Shown here: positions 54,001 to 64,000 of the stretch, one piece after another
Position numbering within the stretch: position 1 is the first letter of the stretch
Layout of the letters: each line of letters opens with the position of its first letter
Origin: Tetmemena sp. SeJ-2015
Lineage: Eukaryota > Ciliophora > Spirotrichea > Sporadotrichida > Oxytrichidae
DNA length: 64,000 nt
Reading direction: 5' to 3'
Assembly (NCBI GenBank): GCA_027382625.1
Contig: JAJKFJ010022697.1
Coordinates: 248,001-312,000, forward strand
Position numbers and translations under genes: made by a program
The notes under the pieces: generated by a model
Databases searched by the model: none
Told to the model about the DNA's origin: nothing
The model's input: the letters and a program-made list of their open reading frames with translations, nothing else

Positions 54001-54401
54001 GGAAACTTCTTCAACTTTGGATCTGGAGGAGATGGAGGTTAAGGTGGATATCCTGGCTATGGTGGTGGAGGCGGTGGCGCTGCTGCAAGAAGACCTGGAG
54101 GTTTTGGTAATAGAGGTTTTGGTGGTCGTCCAGGAGGGCCAGGAGGACCAGGAGGACCAGGAGGGCAAAGAGGTCCAGGAGAAGGATATCCATTCTCCGG
54201 CGGCAATAGCTATATCCGTAGTTCAGATATTGCCAGGTAAAATACCTCACCAGGCCATAATTAATTGCTTGTAATTATTACTTTGTGAATTAGAGCTTCA
54301 GAACTCCATAAAGAGGAGCAGTCAACTTGGGAAGCTTCAATTACAGAAACGATAGTGATGAACAGTAAAGAAGCATCCTTGATGGCTCAGGCTTCCGATG
54401 A
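45052..54401 (+). CDS. NUP210: Nuclear pore membrane glycoprotein gp210
   Basis: Transmembrane nucleoporin of the lumenal ring. ATG 45052 starts a signal peptide (RALLALSVISCLLSIVQASG). After a 1-kb IES the frame continues LLPVTHCADCRKTVYNVSAI then NGCFNW, the gp210 N-terminal order. Introns occur at about 46259-46289 and 46575-46619. Repeated Ig-like/BIG2 beta domains fill the lumenal part (for example FNSLEGFRFEWNID, GSGFYSWSI, VDVPEYIHN, GKVTVIIEENQAF, ARGLSEGRAEILLSNH). The end has one TM helix (IILLIILLFICTQCGFIF) and a Gly-rich cytoplasmic tail with GGYPGYGGGGGGAAARRPGG and repeated GGPGGPGG, closing after an intron at TGA 54399-54401. gp210 orthologues are about 1,900 residues, consistent with this span minus IESs. 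The tail is unlike the Ser/Pro-rich animal tail. Confidence 0.93.
45175..46176 (+). other. IES, about 1.0 kb, pointer ATA, filled by inverted-repeat element 3
   Basis: ATA at 45175-45177 and 46177-46179 share codon phase. Excision joins the signal-peptide MDS (FGQGNKQI) to LLPVTHCADC. Apart from nine bases at its left end the insert consists of element 3, so the element essentially is the IES. Confidence 0.8.
45184..46176. repeat. Long inverted-repeat element 3 (about 450-bp arms)
   Basis: Arms about 45184-45632 and 45730-46176 are reverse complements with a few mismatches and small indels; the loop is about 97 bases. Outer parts are AT-rich and hold the same ordered words as element 2 (GGTGGAATTTATTTGAAAAA then CCGAA, and AAGTTTGGAACATTGGAACA). 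Inner parts are GC-rich, with AAGGGGTTCGAACCCC near the loop. Small standard-code ORFs at 45535-45717 and 45588-45827 arise from the arm symmetry. No transposase seen. Confidence 0.92.
51050..52223 (+). other. IES of gp210 carrying a transposon relic
   Basis: The gp210 frame leaves coding at about 51050 (YLLPPNVFNKLET) and resumes at about 52224 (NKRTRLRLGYSQQS). The two ends share ATAA-type words, but in phases differing by one base, so the exact pointer is not settled. AT-rich DNA and a Merlin-like transposase fill the insert. Confidence 0.75.
51067..52077 (+). mobile_element. Merlin/IS1595-like transposase, probably inactive
   Basis: Read with the ciliate code from ATG 51067: a zinc-ribbon-like CKKCQ...KIKCMKC block, a helical region (LDVFDLLLTLWVEQITP), then the DDE core. 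VEIDETKIGAKRK holds the first Asp, CVLFTDQHMSYVKL the second, and HTNNVERLWRKFK the third acidic residue, in the ISXO2/IS1595 (eukaryotic Merlin) style. VWVFGILCRKTGLAV is the strand after the first Asp. Two in-frame TGA codons (51246-51248 and 51637-51639) break the frame, so as written it is a pseudogene unless TGA is read through. I found no convincing terminal inverted repeats. It lies within a gp210 IES. Confidence 0.8.
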
Positions 54402-54601
54402 GCATGAAGAATCACTTGAGAGAGAAGTTTGATGGGTATATAAAGTGATAATTTTGAGTTTGTAGAGAAACTTGAGCTAATTAATATAGATAGAAAGATA
54501 TTGACGTCACTTTAATTTAATATTTACACTCATTATTTTCAGCTCTTCATCTCCCTCTGTTTTTGTTAACTAGTGATTTCACTATTATCATGATGCTGTT
54601 A

Positions 54602-54805
54602 TCAATGATTTGCGATCTTTGAGTAGGGGTTTGGGATGGAGGGAACCTGCACATCTTGTCTGAGCATGAAATCTTCATGATCCTTGAGCATGGTGTTCAT
54701 TTGTGATTGACTGCGTTCACTGTAATCTTTCATGTAGGAGTAGCCTACTATTTAGGCAGTGCCAAGTCCGAAGAAGAAGTACCCTATCTTCACTGTCAAC
54801 CCCAT
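54602..54805 (-). CDS. 67-residue single-TM protein
   Basis: Open from ATG 54805 to TGA 54602-54604, one MDS, no IES. Begins MGLTVKIGYFFFGLGTAQIV, a likely membrane segment near the N-terminus, followed by a charged helix (KDYSERSQSQMNTMLKDHED) and a Pro-rich end. Size and form suit a small mitochondrial or ER membrane protein, but no family is recognised. It is convergent with gp210 and lies in the short gap before the kelch gene. Confidence 0.5.
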
Positions 54806-54940
54806 TTACCTAAATCTTCTACAATTATAATTATTATTTCCCAACCTCACTTAATTCATCAAGTCCACCATCTCATTAATGATTATAAATTTGATAAAAC
54901 TCAAATACTAATTAAACTATCTTAAAGCAAATTAAAGTTG

Positions 54941-57882
54941 TCATATATTTGAAAGCTGAGGGATGACTCTCCAGAGTCTGGTACCTTTGTCGAATGCATG
55001 AATAGTGGAGTGGCCGCTCACAATTATCTCCTCGTTATTGCCTCCATTCTATTCCTTACCTACTTTTATTTGGATTCCATTCACAAGGAAGAAATCAGGT
55101 GCTCCCAAATGCAACTCCTATCCATGAATGTTGACGTGCTTGATGATGCTGCCCTCTGGAGAGTTGCTATTCACCTTGAAAATATACACCCAAGAGCAGC
55201 TCTAATCCTTGAAACCACCGTAGAGAACAATTTCGTGAGTCTCAGGTAACTCGATAGATCCCACATCAAAAGCAGGTTAAGGTAGTTTCACATCTAGCAA
55301 CTTCCAAGTGTTCTGGCCCTTGCTAAGTGACTCAATTCTATCAGTAGCTTGAAGAGCGTGAGTATGAGGATCTTTGGCTAAGCCTCCGAAGGAATAGAGA
55401 GTGCTACCATTGTTGTAGAAACACAAACCTTGAGACATCTTTGGCTCATTAAGATCGGGAAGTCTCTTCCACTAATCATCCTTGATGATGTACCTCTCGC
55501 ATTACTTAGTAGCCTCATGCTCTTTAATAGAGCCTCCGCAGACAAAGATCTGAGATTGATTAGGATAGACTGCACATCCAAATGCTGCTCTGGCCAAAGT
55601 CATATGTTTTCTTTCTTGAATTTCGTATTAGTTTAAATCAGATCTCCAGACTAATTCTTTGCAGAAGTTTTCAACTTTAGAGCAAGCGGGATCATTTGAT
55701 CCACCTATCAAGAATATTCTATTTTCAGCAGCTACGTTGACAATCTTAGTAAGCAATAGAGGTTCATTTCGAGTATCATAAAGATCCTCGGTTTTAAAGG
55801 CAAGCTATCCATTCACAATCACAGGAGACTATCTAACGATGCTTTGATTTTTGAGTTTGCAGAACTTTGAGTATTGAGAACCATCAAACTGCAACTGAAC
55901 CTCAATATCTTTATCTGCTTAAACTTCTTCAAGCTGGCCAAACTATTGCTGAGGTGTTATAGCCTCATAAGAAGCGTTGATATCAGCTATCTACTAATCA
56001 AGTTGAGGATTTATTGCCTCATTCTGCTTTTGTTCTTCTATTCCAGCTTATTAGAGGGCATTCTGATCGTAGAGTGCTTGATTTTAAAGATGCTCATAGA
56101 GAGCTTGCTGTTCAAGTAACTAAGAGTTATCTGCTTGATTTTATAGATAAAGTGTAGCTGGGTCCTGCTATTGCTATGCATTAAATCCTTGGTCTTGGTA
56201 GAAATTTGAATGAATACCCTCATCAGCCATATCGCTATCCTATACATATTCTGGTTGTAAAGGAATTTATTAATAGAGAGGTTATTCATCTTGCATCATC
56301 TCAATAGGAGCCTCTGCTTGAACTTAGAATGCTGCTCTTTCCTAGTTCTTCTTGCATTCTTTGCTGGTCAAGCTATTACTACTAAAGAAGTAACTCCTAC
56401 TATCTTTGGAGTTCTTATTGATTAAGTTGTTCTTCAACTTGCCTTTCCTGTTCCTATTATTTAAGCTACTCTTCCTGTTGTTATTGTAATTATTGCTGAG
56501 CTCTAATCTGCTCTTCTGCTTATTTTTGCGCCTCAGCTTGTGCTAATTGTTGCTGATGCTACTATTCCTCTATTATTCTTTACTACTCTTAAGCGGCAGC
56601 AATCTATTTTTATCTCTCTTATTCCTGTTGCTCTTGCTCAAGCTTTTATCTCTCTTGTTCCTATACCCTGCGCTTTTCCGCTTCTTCAGCTGCCAGTCTC
56701 TATCTTTCAGATTCCTCAGCAGCAGCAAGTCTTTATCTTTCAGCTTCCTCCTTCTATCTTTGCTATTCTTGAGATTTACTGTTATCTTTCATGTTCAACT
56801 CTAGCTTGATGTTCTCTAATAGCTCTTTCTTGCTCTTCTTACTACTACTTCCTGAGCTACTCCTCTTGCTATTACTTTCTTGCAAGCTCTTCTTGCATAC
56901 TATCTTCTGGCTTATTCTTCTTATTGGCGCTTAGCAATTTCTCCTATTGCTTTCTTACTTCTTCTTGCTATTTCTTCATAGCGAGAATGGCAGCATACTT
57001 TTGTTGCTCAAGCTCTCTTTGCTTTGCTTGGTCATCTTACACTCTCTACCTTTTGGTGAGTTGAGACAAGTCACCTCTGATGTCTATTTCCAAACAACCA
57101 TCCACGATATCATTGAGTCGCTTGCCTATTGACTCTTGTCTGTCTGGTTTGATAACGAGTATCTTTTCAATTCTCTTTTGTCCCTCCTCCATGGCATTTT
57201 GCATTTTAGAACTAGCAGTTTCCATTTGCTTGATGAGAGACTCATAGGTATCTTTCTGCTAGACAACAACTGAATACTAGCCCTTCTAAACATACCCCTC
57301 TATTTCAGTTTTGCCTTTTTCAAAGTGCTTGTCCATCTCAATGCCAAATCCTTGCTTCTGTTGCGAGAGAATAGCCTCCAGTTCTTTGAGGTTTCGGCTG
57401 TCCATTATTCTCTGAATCATGTGAGACTCAGCAAGCTTGATTTGATTTTCAACCTGAGTGAAGAATTGGGTGACTGTATTTTCAAGGTTCTTGCCGATCT
57501 TTTCAGGATTGACCTCTTCCATCTTATTCAATGAGTCTCTGTAGAGAGAAAACTTCTCATCAAATAAGTCCTTGAGCTGTGATGCTACATAAGAAGTGAA
57601 GGTAAGTTTCTCAGCTGCCTTCTCAATGTCATCGCACTCCTGATAGATGCACTTGTTGCACAACAGACTGTTACTACTCTTATCGAAAGCTACGAATTAG
57701 TCTTGATGCTTGGGACAGATCTCCTCCATCTGAGAGTTCTAAGAGAGCATGGCGCTGTTCCCAAATTGATTCAAGCTGTTCAAGTCACTGTCAGACACCA
57801 CTTTCACTATGTCGCTTGAGTCATCGATGGGCTGTTAGAGTCCACCAAGGCCATTGTTTCCAAAAGATTAAAGTTTGTTCAT
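54941..57882 (-). CDS. B-box-like / coiled-coil / kelch-repeat protein
   Basis: The minus strand from ATG 57882 (MNKLQSFGNNGLGGLQQP) reads a B-box-like zinc motif (CPKHQDQFVAFDKSSNSLLC then NKC), then a long coiled coil (KLTFTSYVASQLKDLFDEKF, KQMETASSKMQNAMEEGQKR). A highly repetitive Glu/Gln/Ala/Arg-rich stretch follows at about 56300-57000 (EESERQRLAAEEAEKRR, QQQLAQAEAQKQAEEQ), and the end is a C-terminal kelch propeller (AENRIFLIGGSNDPACSKVE, SQIFVCGGSIKEHEATKQCE, TLYSFGGLAKD, HEIVLYGGFKDQ). Stop TGA 54941-54943. The architecture resembles TRIM-like coiled-coil/propeller proteins but without a RING. The plus strand of the repetitive part gives false Leu/Phe/Ser-rich ORFs. Confidence 0.8.
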
Positions 57883-58083
57883 TCTGTTAGGATATTTTAT
57901 TATAAAATAATAAGATCGAGTGAACTTACTGTTTATTAGTTTACAATTGTAAAAGTTCACAGCCGTTTTACAATTATAATTTCCCAAGCAAATATTCAAA
58001 ATATTAGTTCAACCGTTAACCTCAAATAATTCAAAGGAAAATTTAATTTCACATATCTAATTTCAAAAGTTAGCTATTAGGCT

Positions 58084-59567
58084 TCAGACTATTTATGGCA
58101 CTTTGTTACCAATAGTAGTTGTGTACTCTTCAATTCCATCAGTAAGAAACAGACCACCATTAGATTCAGTATTAAAATCAAAGCTGGAGTTTCTGTTTAC
58201 ATTTAACTTGCTTTCAGCATTGATATTCATTTAAGACCCATTTCCATCTATCATAGCGATTATTCCAGATTTCTTGATAACATTAATCTTGTTAGACTTG
58301 GGTAAAGGTTTAGAATTTACTACTTTGAAACTTATTTCATTTTTATTCTGTATATTAGCAGCCTAGGAAACTTAAATGAGAGGATTAGAGTTATTAGAGC
58401 CACTAATTAAAGCAAGTTGTCTGCTATTTCTACCTTGATCAATTTCCAATATCTTGCTACTTAAGTTACTAGCTTATGCATTAGATCTCTGTTTAATGCT
58501 TTCTAAGTCTATTCCAGAATTGCATACTTGAACTGCCCTCTACAGATTAAAAATCGCTTCTTTTTGTGTCATCTAAGTCCTTCCTAACTTGTCTAATAGC
58601 ATCTTTTCTATCTACTCTAGCTAGGTCAATTTGTCAAGATTTTATTGAACCTTTTGCGCAGTTTCTAACTGCTACTTCTTGTAATTGTCTTACTAGTAAT
58701 TTTGCATTAGTTTTTAAGACTCCTACTTCAACTTAAGGAAGTAGTTTTTTCTCTCTTCTATCTTCTACTTCTGATCTTGCTTTCTATTTAGATCTTCATC
58801 CTGCTCTATGCTCCTCTTAACTTGAATTTCCTTAAGATTCTTTTTTATAGTCTCTCTCACAACCTAAATGGATATGAGAATTAAAAACTTCTATTTATTT
58901 ACATGATTCTTGTGGAACATATTGTCCTTGAGTTCCTTAATTTTAAAGCGATGGGAGTCTCTTTGCACTTGATGCTGCTGCTTCATATTATCTAGTTTCT
59001 ATTCTCTCACACTTTGAAGCGCGAACTTATTTTCTAGATCATTTTAATGTCTTTCCCTTGCTTTCAGAAGTTTCTCAGCTTTTTCATTCGCAAGAACAGT
59101 TAATTAGAAAACATAAGAAAGAACAAATAACTTAATTTCCTGGCTCTGTCATCTTCAAATGCAAGTCTTTTGATTCTGTTTTCAAGCATGGAGAGATTTT
59201 GCTTTGAGTCAAAGAAGGATTTCTTTTAGTCAAGCATTTCAAGTCCATCCTAATTAGCTCTCTATAAAAATGATAACCAATAAGGATTACTTCAATATAT
59301 TGATGGTTTATTGTTGAGACTGAAAGATCTGGAAGTATGAGGATTGATGCTTGGCGGATTCAGGAATAACTTTTACTATAAATATCATGATAAAGTTTAA
59401 TGGGAGTTACAGTCGAATGATTTGTTATGAGATTAAGCGTTAGTTTTTGTCTTCGAGATGGAGGGAAGGAGTGACCCCTAATTCCTTGAATTGTTATAAT
59501 CAGTGATGACTTGCAGCTGCTGTTACAAGTTGCCATCACCGCTCGAAGGACTATGAGCATGTTTCAT
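58084..59567 (-). CDS. Coiled-coil protein
   Basis: From ATG 59567 (MKHAHSPSSGDGNLQQQL) to TGA 58084-58086. The N-terminus is Ser/Asn-rich; a 24-bp IES (59371-59394) joins NSHQTL to FLNPPSINPHTS. The centre is a long coiled coil (NEKAEKLLKARERHQNDLEN, VRETIKKNLKEIQVKRSIEQ, KLKQESQKLMQNYQQDNYKK), with probable inserts at about 58875-58900 and 59100-59145. The C-terminus is Asn/Ser-rich (NVNRNSSFDFNTESNGG). No family assigned; the pattern is typical of ciliate basal-body or cortical proteins, which is a guess. Confidence 0.65.
59371..59394 (-). other. IES, 24 bp, pointer TTAT (minus strand)
   Basis: ATAA on the plus strand at 59367-59370 and 59391-59394. Excision removes an in-frame TGA and joins NSHQTL to FLNPPSINP. 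Confidence 0.72.
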
Positions 59568-59643
59568 TATAATTATTAATTTAGCAGAATTAGTAACTTT
59601 AATGCTTTAACTCCTTAATTAATCCATAAACTACTCTCAATTA

Positions 59644-60432
59644 TCACTTGGCCGCTCTGTCTTCCTTGTTTATTGATTCCAAAACCTCAACCATGTGAGT
59701 GTGGTTAGTAAACACACATAAATCTGCTGCTATCCTCATGGCTTTACGAGCTATCTGTTCTGCATCCATGCCCTCAACATCCAATAGCGCTTAGGCAGCG
59801 GCTGTATTATAAGTTAGATAGTAGTTAGATATTCCTACCTTAAGCATAAAGTCCTCCTGAGCCAATAGCGACTACACCCTCTTCTATTTCTATGCAGTTG
59901 CCACTTCCATCCACCAAGCAGGTGATATCATTGTCACTCACTAGCATATCAGCAGACAAGTGGTGATGCATTTTATCTAAACAAAAAGTAAGCGCTTCTC
60001 ATATCATAAAATATTTATGCTTGAACTAACATAGGGGCTAACTTACTTGTTCTCCACTACTTTGCAAGGGACAGGCAAGCTCTTAGAGTTTGTCCTGGGT
60101 GCTTTTCAAATTCCTTTTCTAGAAGTTCTAGCAGAGCTAAGCAATCAGCAGCAGAGCCCGCAAATCCACATATCACGTTATCTTGAATACGTCTCAGCTT
60201 CCTTGCATTGTTCTTGAATCTCGTATTTCCCAGAGATATTTAACCATCTCCAACCATGCAAACTTTGTTCAAATATATAGAAATTTAAGTTTCCTTTCCT
60301 GACATTCAGAATTGTGGTACCATGATAGTCCACTTTGTTACTGAATTGTGCAGCAGCAAGATCTGGCATGATTAATTTGCTGGTAGTGTTTAGGTTAGAC
60401 TTGAGCAATATTGACTGAGCTTGTTTTATCAT
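59644..60432 (-). CDS. HslV: HslV/ClpQ-type peptidase subunit
   Basis: Catalytic subunit of the ATP-dependent HslUV protease, bacterial in origin and mitochondrial in protists. The minus strand from ATG 60432 has about 37 residues of leader ([20 protein letters not shown]) and then the N-terminal nucleophile motif TTILNVRKG, where processing would expose the catalytic Thr. After a 22-bp IES follow [58 protein letters not shown], an intron, [20 protein letters not shown] then GGLYAQ, a second intron and a typical ending [20 protein letters not shown]. Stop TGA 59644-59646. The basic leader fits mitochondrial import. No HslU is in the window. Confidence 0.93.
60270..60291 (-). other. IES, 22 bp, pointer AAC (minus strand)
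   Basis: GTT on the plus strand at 60267-60269 and 60289-60291. Excision gives [20 protein letters not shown], the HslV family order. Confidence 0.82.
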
Positions 60433-60496
60433 ATTGGTTGAGAGATGAGCCTTTTCTGATACCTGATTGAAAGTTAAATTTAATTAAATCAATGAC

Positions 60497-62880
60497 TCAT
60501 ATTTATTGTATACAAGCACTTTTGGAATAAATATGCGTAATTAATCTTGGAAAATCTACCAACTTAACTCTATATTAGAATAAAGTGTTTATAAGTTTCA
60601 TTAGAGAGTTAATTTACACTTGAGCATCCTGAGCTCTTTCTTCTAATTTTCAATTTAGTCTTATTGCCTCTTGTGCTCTGTTAAAACTTACTCCAGCGAG
60701 CTCTTTAACTTATTTATGAAATCCTTGTGCTTTTCTAGCTTTTAGTCCTTTACTTTCATGTTAGCCTTGTACTAATTGAGTTGATCGATTAATTGGAAAT
60801 GGCTCTGCTATTAGCTCATATGATAATCAAAAAAATATTGTAATTATATATGAGACTGAGATTGGTGGGAATTCTATCTAGAATAAGCATTTTCAGTATC
60901 TGGTTCCTGATTAAACAATTTTTACTGGGTGAGTTTGACGGACTGATAATTATTTTAAGCAGGTTTGTTAGTATTTTATGAGGCTAGTTTCTATTGCTTG
61001 AGGTAATGAACAAATATATAATAATCAATGACTGTTAGAAGATTCCTACACATTTGCAATTGATTGAGTAGATTACACTTAATGGGCCGCTGCAAAAGGT
61101 GCATTTGGCTTCTTGCCTTTAGAGTTTGTATTTAAATTAGCAATTGCTGATCTCTTAACCTAAAGAGTCGTATGCTAACTTCCGTGACTGATAGAAATGT
61201 TGGTTGGAGGTCTAGTCTAATTAGTTGAGTGGGGTGTAGTATCAGTTTGCTTAGTGTGTGAGGACTATCCGGCTAGTTTGCTTCCACTTTTAGTATGGTT
61301 TATTTAAATCTAGCTTGAAAAGCCAATAGATGATGGGTTTAAAGAAGTTTGAGAAACTGGATTCACCTGCATTTGAGAATGACTACCCTAGCCTCTTGCT
61401 GTATTTTTGGTGGAGCCTCCTCTCACAGATCCGCTCTTAGAAGGTACCCCATTTGGTTTTTTGGCTTTGAGATTAGATGCAGAAGATTTAATAATTTTCC
61501 TCTTTTCATTGCTTTTTTGCTTTTGCTGCCCATCTACTTCAATACTTTGCTCCTCAAGATCTGCATTAATTTAAGAAGCACATTTTAGCAATATAAATTA
61601 AGGAAGTCTTGATAGTTACTGTCCTCTTGCTTTGTAAGTTAGCTCTAGTTAACAGATAGATAGTTACAATCTTCGATTAAGTTAGATTGGAAATTTGAGG
61701 TCTGCCTTGAGAAATCGTGGTCACTATCTTTATCCTCTATGAAATATTTTAATACAATCAATAAGAAAGTATCATCAATAGAGCTTTCTTCATTAAAGAG
61801 TATCTCTTTCATCAGAGACATGTTGGAGATCTTCATAAGCTTGATGTTATCTGTAAGCTTGTTAAAGCTATCAGCAATTCTCCTGACTATTTCACTCTCA
61901 TTTTGATGATTAATCTTCTCATTTGTTACTTTGGTGTCCATCTATTTTTTATCTTTAGAGAGACTTTGATGACTTTCTTAATTGACTTTCTTCTTTGCTT
62001 TGCTTTTCGATCTGGTAGAAGTACTTTGAATGAGCAACGCACTTTTAGCTCTTAGCATGTTTATTTAAATAGGCTGATACCATATTATAACAGTTATGTT
62101 AAACTAGCTATAGAAAATAAGGAAAGTTAGCTTCTACTTTTGTTGTGAGTTGGAGATTGATGAAGAAGAGAAGACTTTTAATGTCTTGCCTTGTTTGCGG
62201 ATTGCTGTCTATAGCTGTCAATCTCAGTGTGCTAGGTGTTAGGCTGAGGCTAGTCACATTAATTATTATTTAAATAAAATGCAAGTAAGTCTCCTTGATG
62301 TTTGTTGAGTTTAGCTTTGAGACTATCAATCTTCTTGAGGAGTCTCCTGATATATTTGTTCTTCTCATCTAGCAACTGAACTAGTACACTCACATGGTTC
62401 TATTTTTGATTAGGACTGCCTTCTTCTAAGATGCTACTTTCATCAACGTGCGCTTTCATCATACTTAAATAAAAACTTTCGCTATGAAGGGGGTAACTTG
62501 GAATGTTGTTGTGAATATTGTAAGAGTAGTGTGAACTTTGCTACTTCTAATGAGAGATCTGCTTTGCCCCATTCTCCAAAAGACTGCAGCTGCTTTGAGA
62601 AGCCATTCTTTGGTTATCTTTGGCTTGATTCTTTAGTGCAGACTGTTGCCTGATGACTGAGTCATAGAGAGCATAAAAATGGACATAAATTATTGATGGC
62701 ACTTTGATTGACATTTTGAATATGAGTAATGGAGTTGGCTGCACTACTTAAATTTGAAAATCCATTTGAGGGCTTTTCTACAGTGAGAGGCGTCAGTCTG
62801 CTTTTTGAAGCTTGTCGCTGCTAGACTAAACCTTAGTTCTAAAGTGTGGATTGCACTCTCTGATAAAGTGGAGCATTTTA
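60497..62880 (-). CDS. Ser/Gln-rich coiled-coil protein
   Basis: Minus-strand coding with many TAA/TAG Gln codons between about 62880 and TGA 60497-60499. Recognisable parts: SVLVQLLDEKNKYIRRLLKK near 62380, a helical block KINHQNESEIVRRIADSFNK then LMKISNMSLMKEILFNEESS (61800-61940), a basic Ser-rich linker, and a coiled coil near the end (KANMKVKDQKLEKHKDFINK, RAQEAIRLNQKLEERAQDAQ). The reading frame near 62540-62800 is ambiguous, since two frames look coding, so an IES or another start lies there. Could be two genes. No family recognised. Confidence 0.5.
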
Positions 62881-63449
62881 TAGTTCAGACTATGGTCTCC
62901 TTATTTATATCAAAGCTATAATGCATTTAATTTATTTCATACAGTTTTTTTATTAGGAATTAATAAAAAAAGTAGTAATTTGCTACTTCAAAGATGCAAA
63001 TCATCTCAATGTTTTACATAGAAGGCCAAATTTATTCAATTAATGTTGATTTCATATTATTTTTGAGGTTCGAAACCGGCTTAAAAATAATTCTTTACTA
63101 TCCTTATTTTTCTATTTTTAAATAAATTAAAAGGAAAAACGATGGAATTTTATTTCTAGAGAATGGTTTTGATGATGCTGGATCGTCTATTATTGAGTTG
63201 AATTATTTAAAAAATATGATTAGTTAGAATTTTAAGTATCATATGTTAAAATTATTATAATTAAATATAGATTAAGTATATTTTATCCTCGTCCCGTTTT
63301 GCTAACAATTCAAGTAATGTTACTTAAGAGAACAATGCTTTTTAAATTAAAATAGTTTGCTAAAATTATTATAATCTATCTAATTAAAAACACTACAAAA
63401 ATGGAGTATTCTAAAATATTCTTATTATTTATAAAGATAGCTGAAATAT
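62881..63449. other. AT-rich stretch
   Basis: No supported gene. A GGTTCGAAACC word at about 63068 recalls a tRNA T-arm, but no cloverleaf surrounds it. Confidence 0.35.
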
Positions 63450-64000
63450 TAAATATGAGAGCTAATAACACCCTGATCAATTTGATTCATCGTTCTAATT
63501 TCTGATACTTATAAAATTAAGGGCTATATTATGAAAGAGAACCCTAAATGGATTGAGTGACTATAGTTGAAGAAGAGTTGGTACCATTATTTTGGATTGT
63601 TTGAATATTTGGATTCCCGAGTTTATTATATCGTCATTGTACTAATTCTGGAGCATATTGAAGGCCTTAAGTCTATGAAGATTCTTTGGAATCTAAACTG
63701 CTCCAAGTTAGAGCTTTGACTATTTGAAAGATTATGATCGAAGATGGCCATATTATCTTGTGATATGTTAATCTTATTTCTTTCCATCTAACTTTATATT
63801 TCTACACTCTTTTTAGAAACTTGTGTGATTAAGTTTTGAGTTTCATTATCTTGAATTGCTTTGGTAATAGGATCTACTTCCTTTCTAATTTTTGCTTTAC
63901 CGTTATTGTTTATTCCTATTTTCTTGACTGAGACAGCTGATTTTAAGATATGTAAATTAAGGACTAGAGTAATAATTTGATTAAGCAAGTGGATTAGATA
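63450..64000 (-). CDS. Partial gene at the right edge
   Basis: On the minus strand the frame is open (no TGA) from the window edge to about 63450: NQIITLVLNLHILKSAVSVK, KIRKEVDPITKAIQDNETQN, QSQMERNKINISQDNMAIFD, RFQRIFIDLRPSICSRISTM. Composition is protein-like down to about 63600 and AT-driven beyond. No family recognised; start and stop are outside or unclear. Confidence 0.4.

Noticed and set aside
53950..54250. Ser/Thr/Trp-rich and Leu-rich minus-strand ORFs
   Set aside because: Shadows of the Gly-rich gp210 tail.
56540..56809. Leu/Phe-rich plus-strand membrane proteins
   Set aside because: These are shadows of the Glu/Gln-rich coiled-coil region of the minus-strand kelch gene.

Overview
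The window looks like germline (micronuclear) DNA of a spirotrich ciliate, most likely a hypotrich of the Oxytricha/Stylonychia type. Three signs support this. (1) Reading frames of conserved proteins run through TAA and TAG, which sit where Gln is expected, and end at TGA. (2) The conserved genes are cut by AT-rich inserts lying between short direct repeats (pointers of 3 to 12 bases). Deleting one repeat copy plus the insert restores the conserved protein in frame, for example RWYRAPE in a MAP kinase. (3) Many pointers lack a TA, unlike Paramecium or Euplotes IESs. True introns of 22 to about 90 bases with GT...AG ends also occur. Gene segments (MDSs) are therefore separated by internal eliminated sequences (IESs) of 11 bp to over 1 kb. 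Every junction I could resolve is collinear; I saw no scrambling. ORFs called with the standard code are only fragments of these genes.

Layout: a 3' gene fragment (1-342); an EF-hand/PH/protein kinase gene (726-4193, +); GDP-mannose 4,6-dehydratase (4447-5813, -); two helical-repeat genes that may be SPO22/ZIP4-like (6343-12286, +); an ERK-type MAP kinase (12657-14368, +); a possible kelch gene (to 15780); a gene-poor AT-rich tract; a coiled-coil segment, a 1.48-kb near-perfect palindrome and a second coiled-coil segment (18149-22370, -); an A9/Ig-like domain gene; a small acidic protein and a Ser/Gln/Asn-rich coiled-coil gene (22770-28901, -); a 7-kb gene joining ankyrin repeats to a GH20 hexosaminidase-D domain (30154-37115, +), with a second long inverted repeat inside an IES; long-chain acyl-CoA synthetase (37344-40158, -); a GNAT acetyltransferase (40566-42282, +); HemW/RSAD1 radical SAM (42925-44594, -); nucleoporin gp210/NUP210 (45052-54401, +), whose IESs hold a third long inverted repeat and a Merlin/IS1595-like transposase relic; then a run of minus-strand genes: a 67-aa membrane protein, a B-box/coiled-coil/kelch protein, a coiled-coil protein, mitochondrial-type HslV peptidase, another coiled-coil protein, and a partial ORF at the right edge.

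The genes are unrelated housekeeping and signalling functions, as expected of a germline chromosome whose genes are later cut onto separate somatic chromosomes; I see no operon logic. The unusual content is germline-limited: a family of long inverted-repeat elements that occupy IESs, a Merlin-type transposon inside an IES, and IESs as short as 11 bp. Three single-base frame breaks at homopolymers probably reflect long-read assembly errors rather than biology. Annotated gene spans include IESs and introns, and IES coordinates include one pointer copy.
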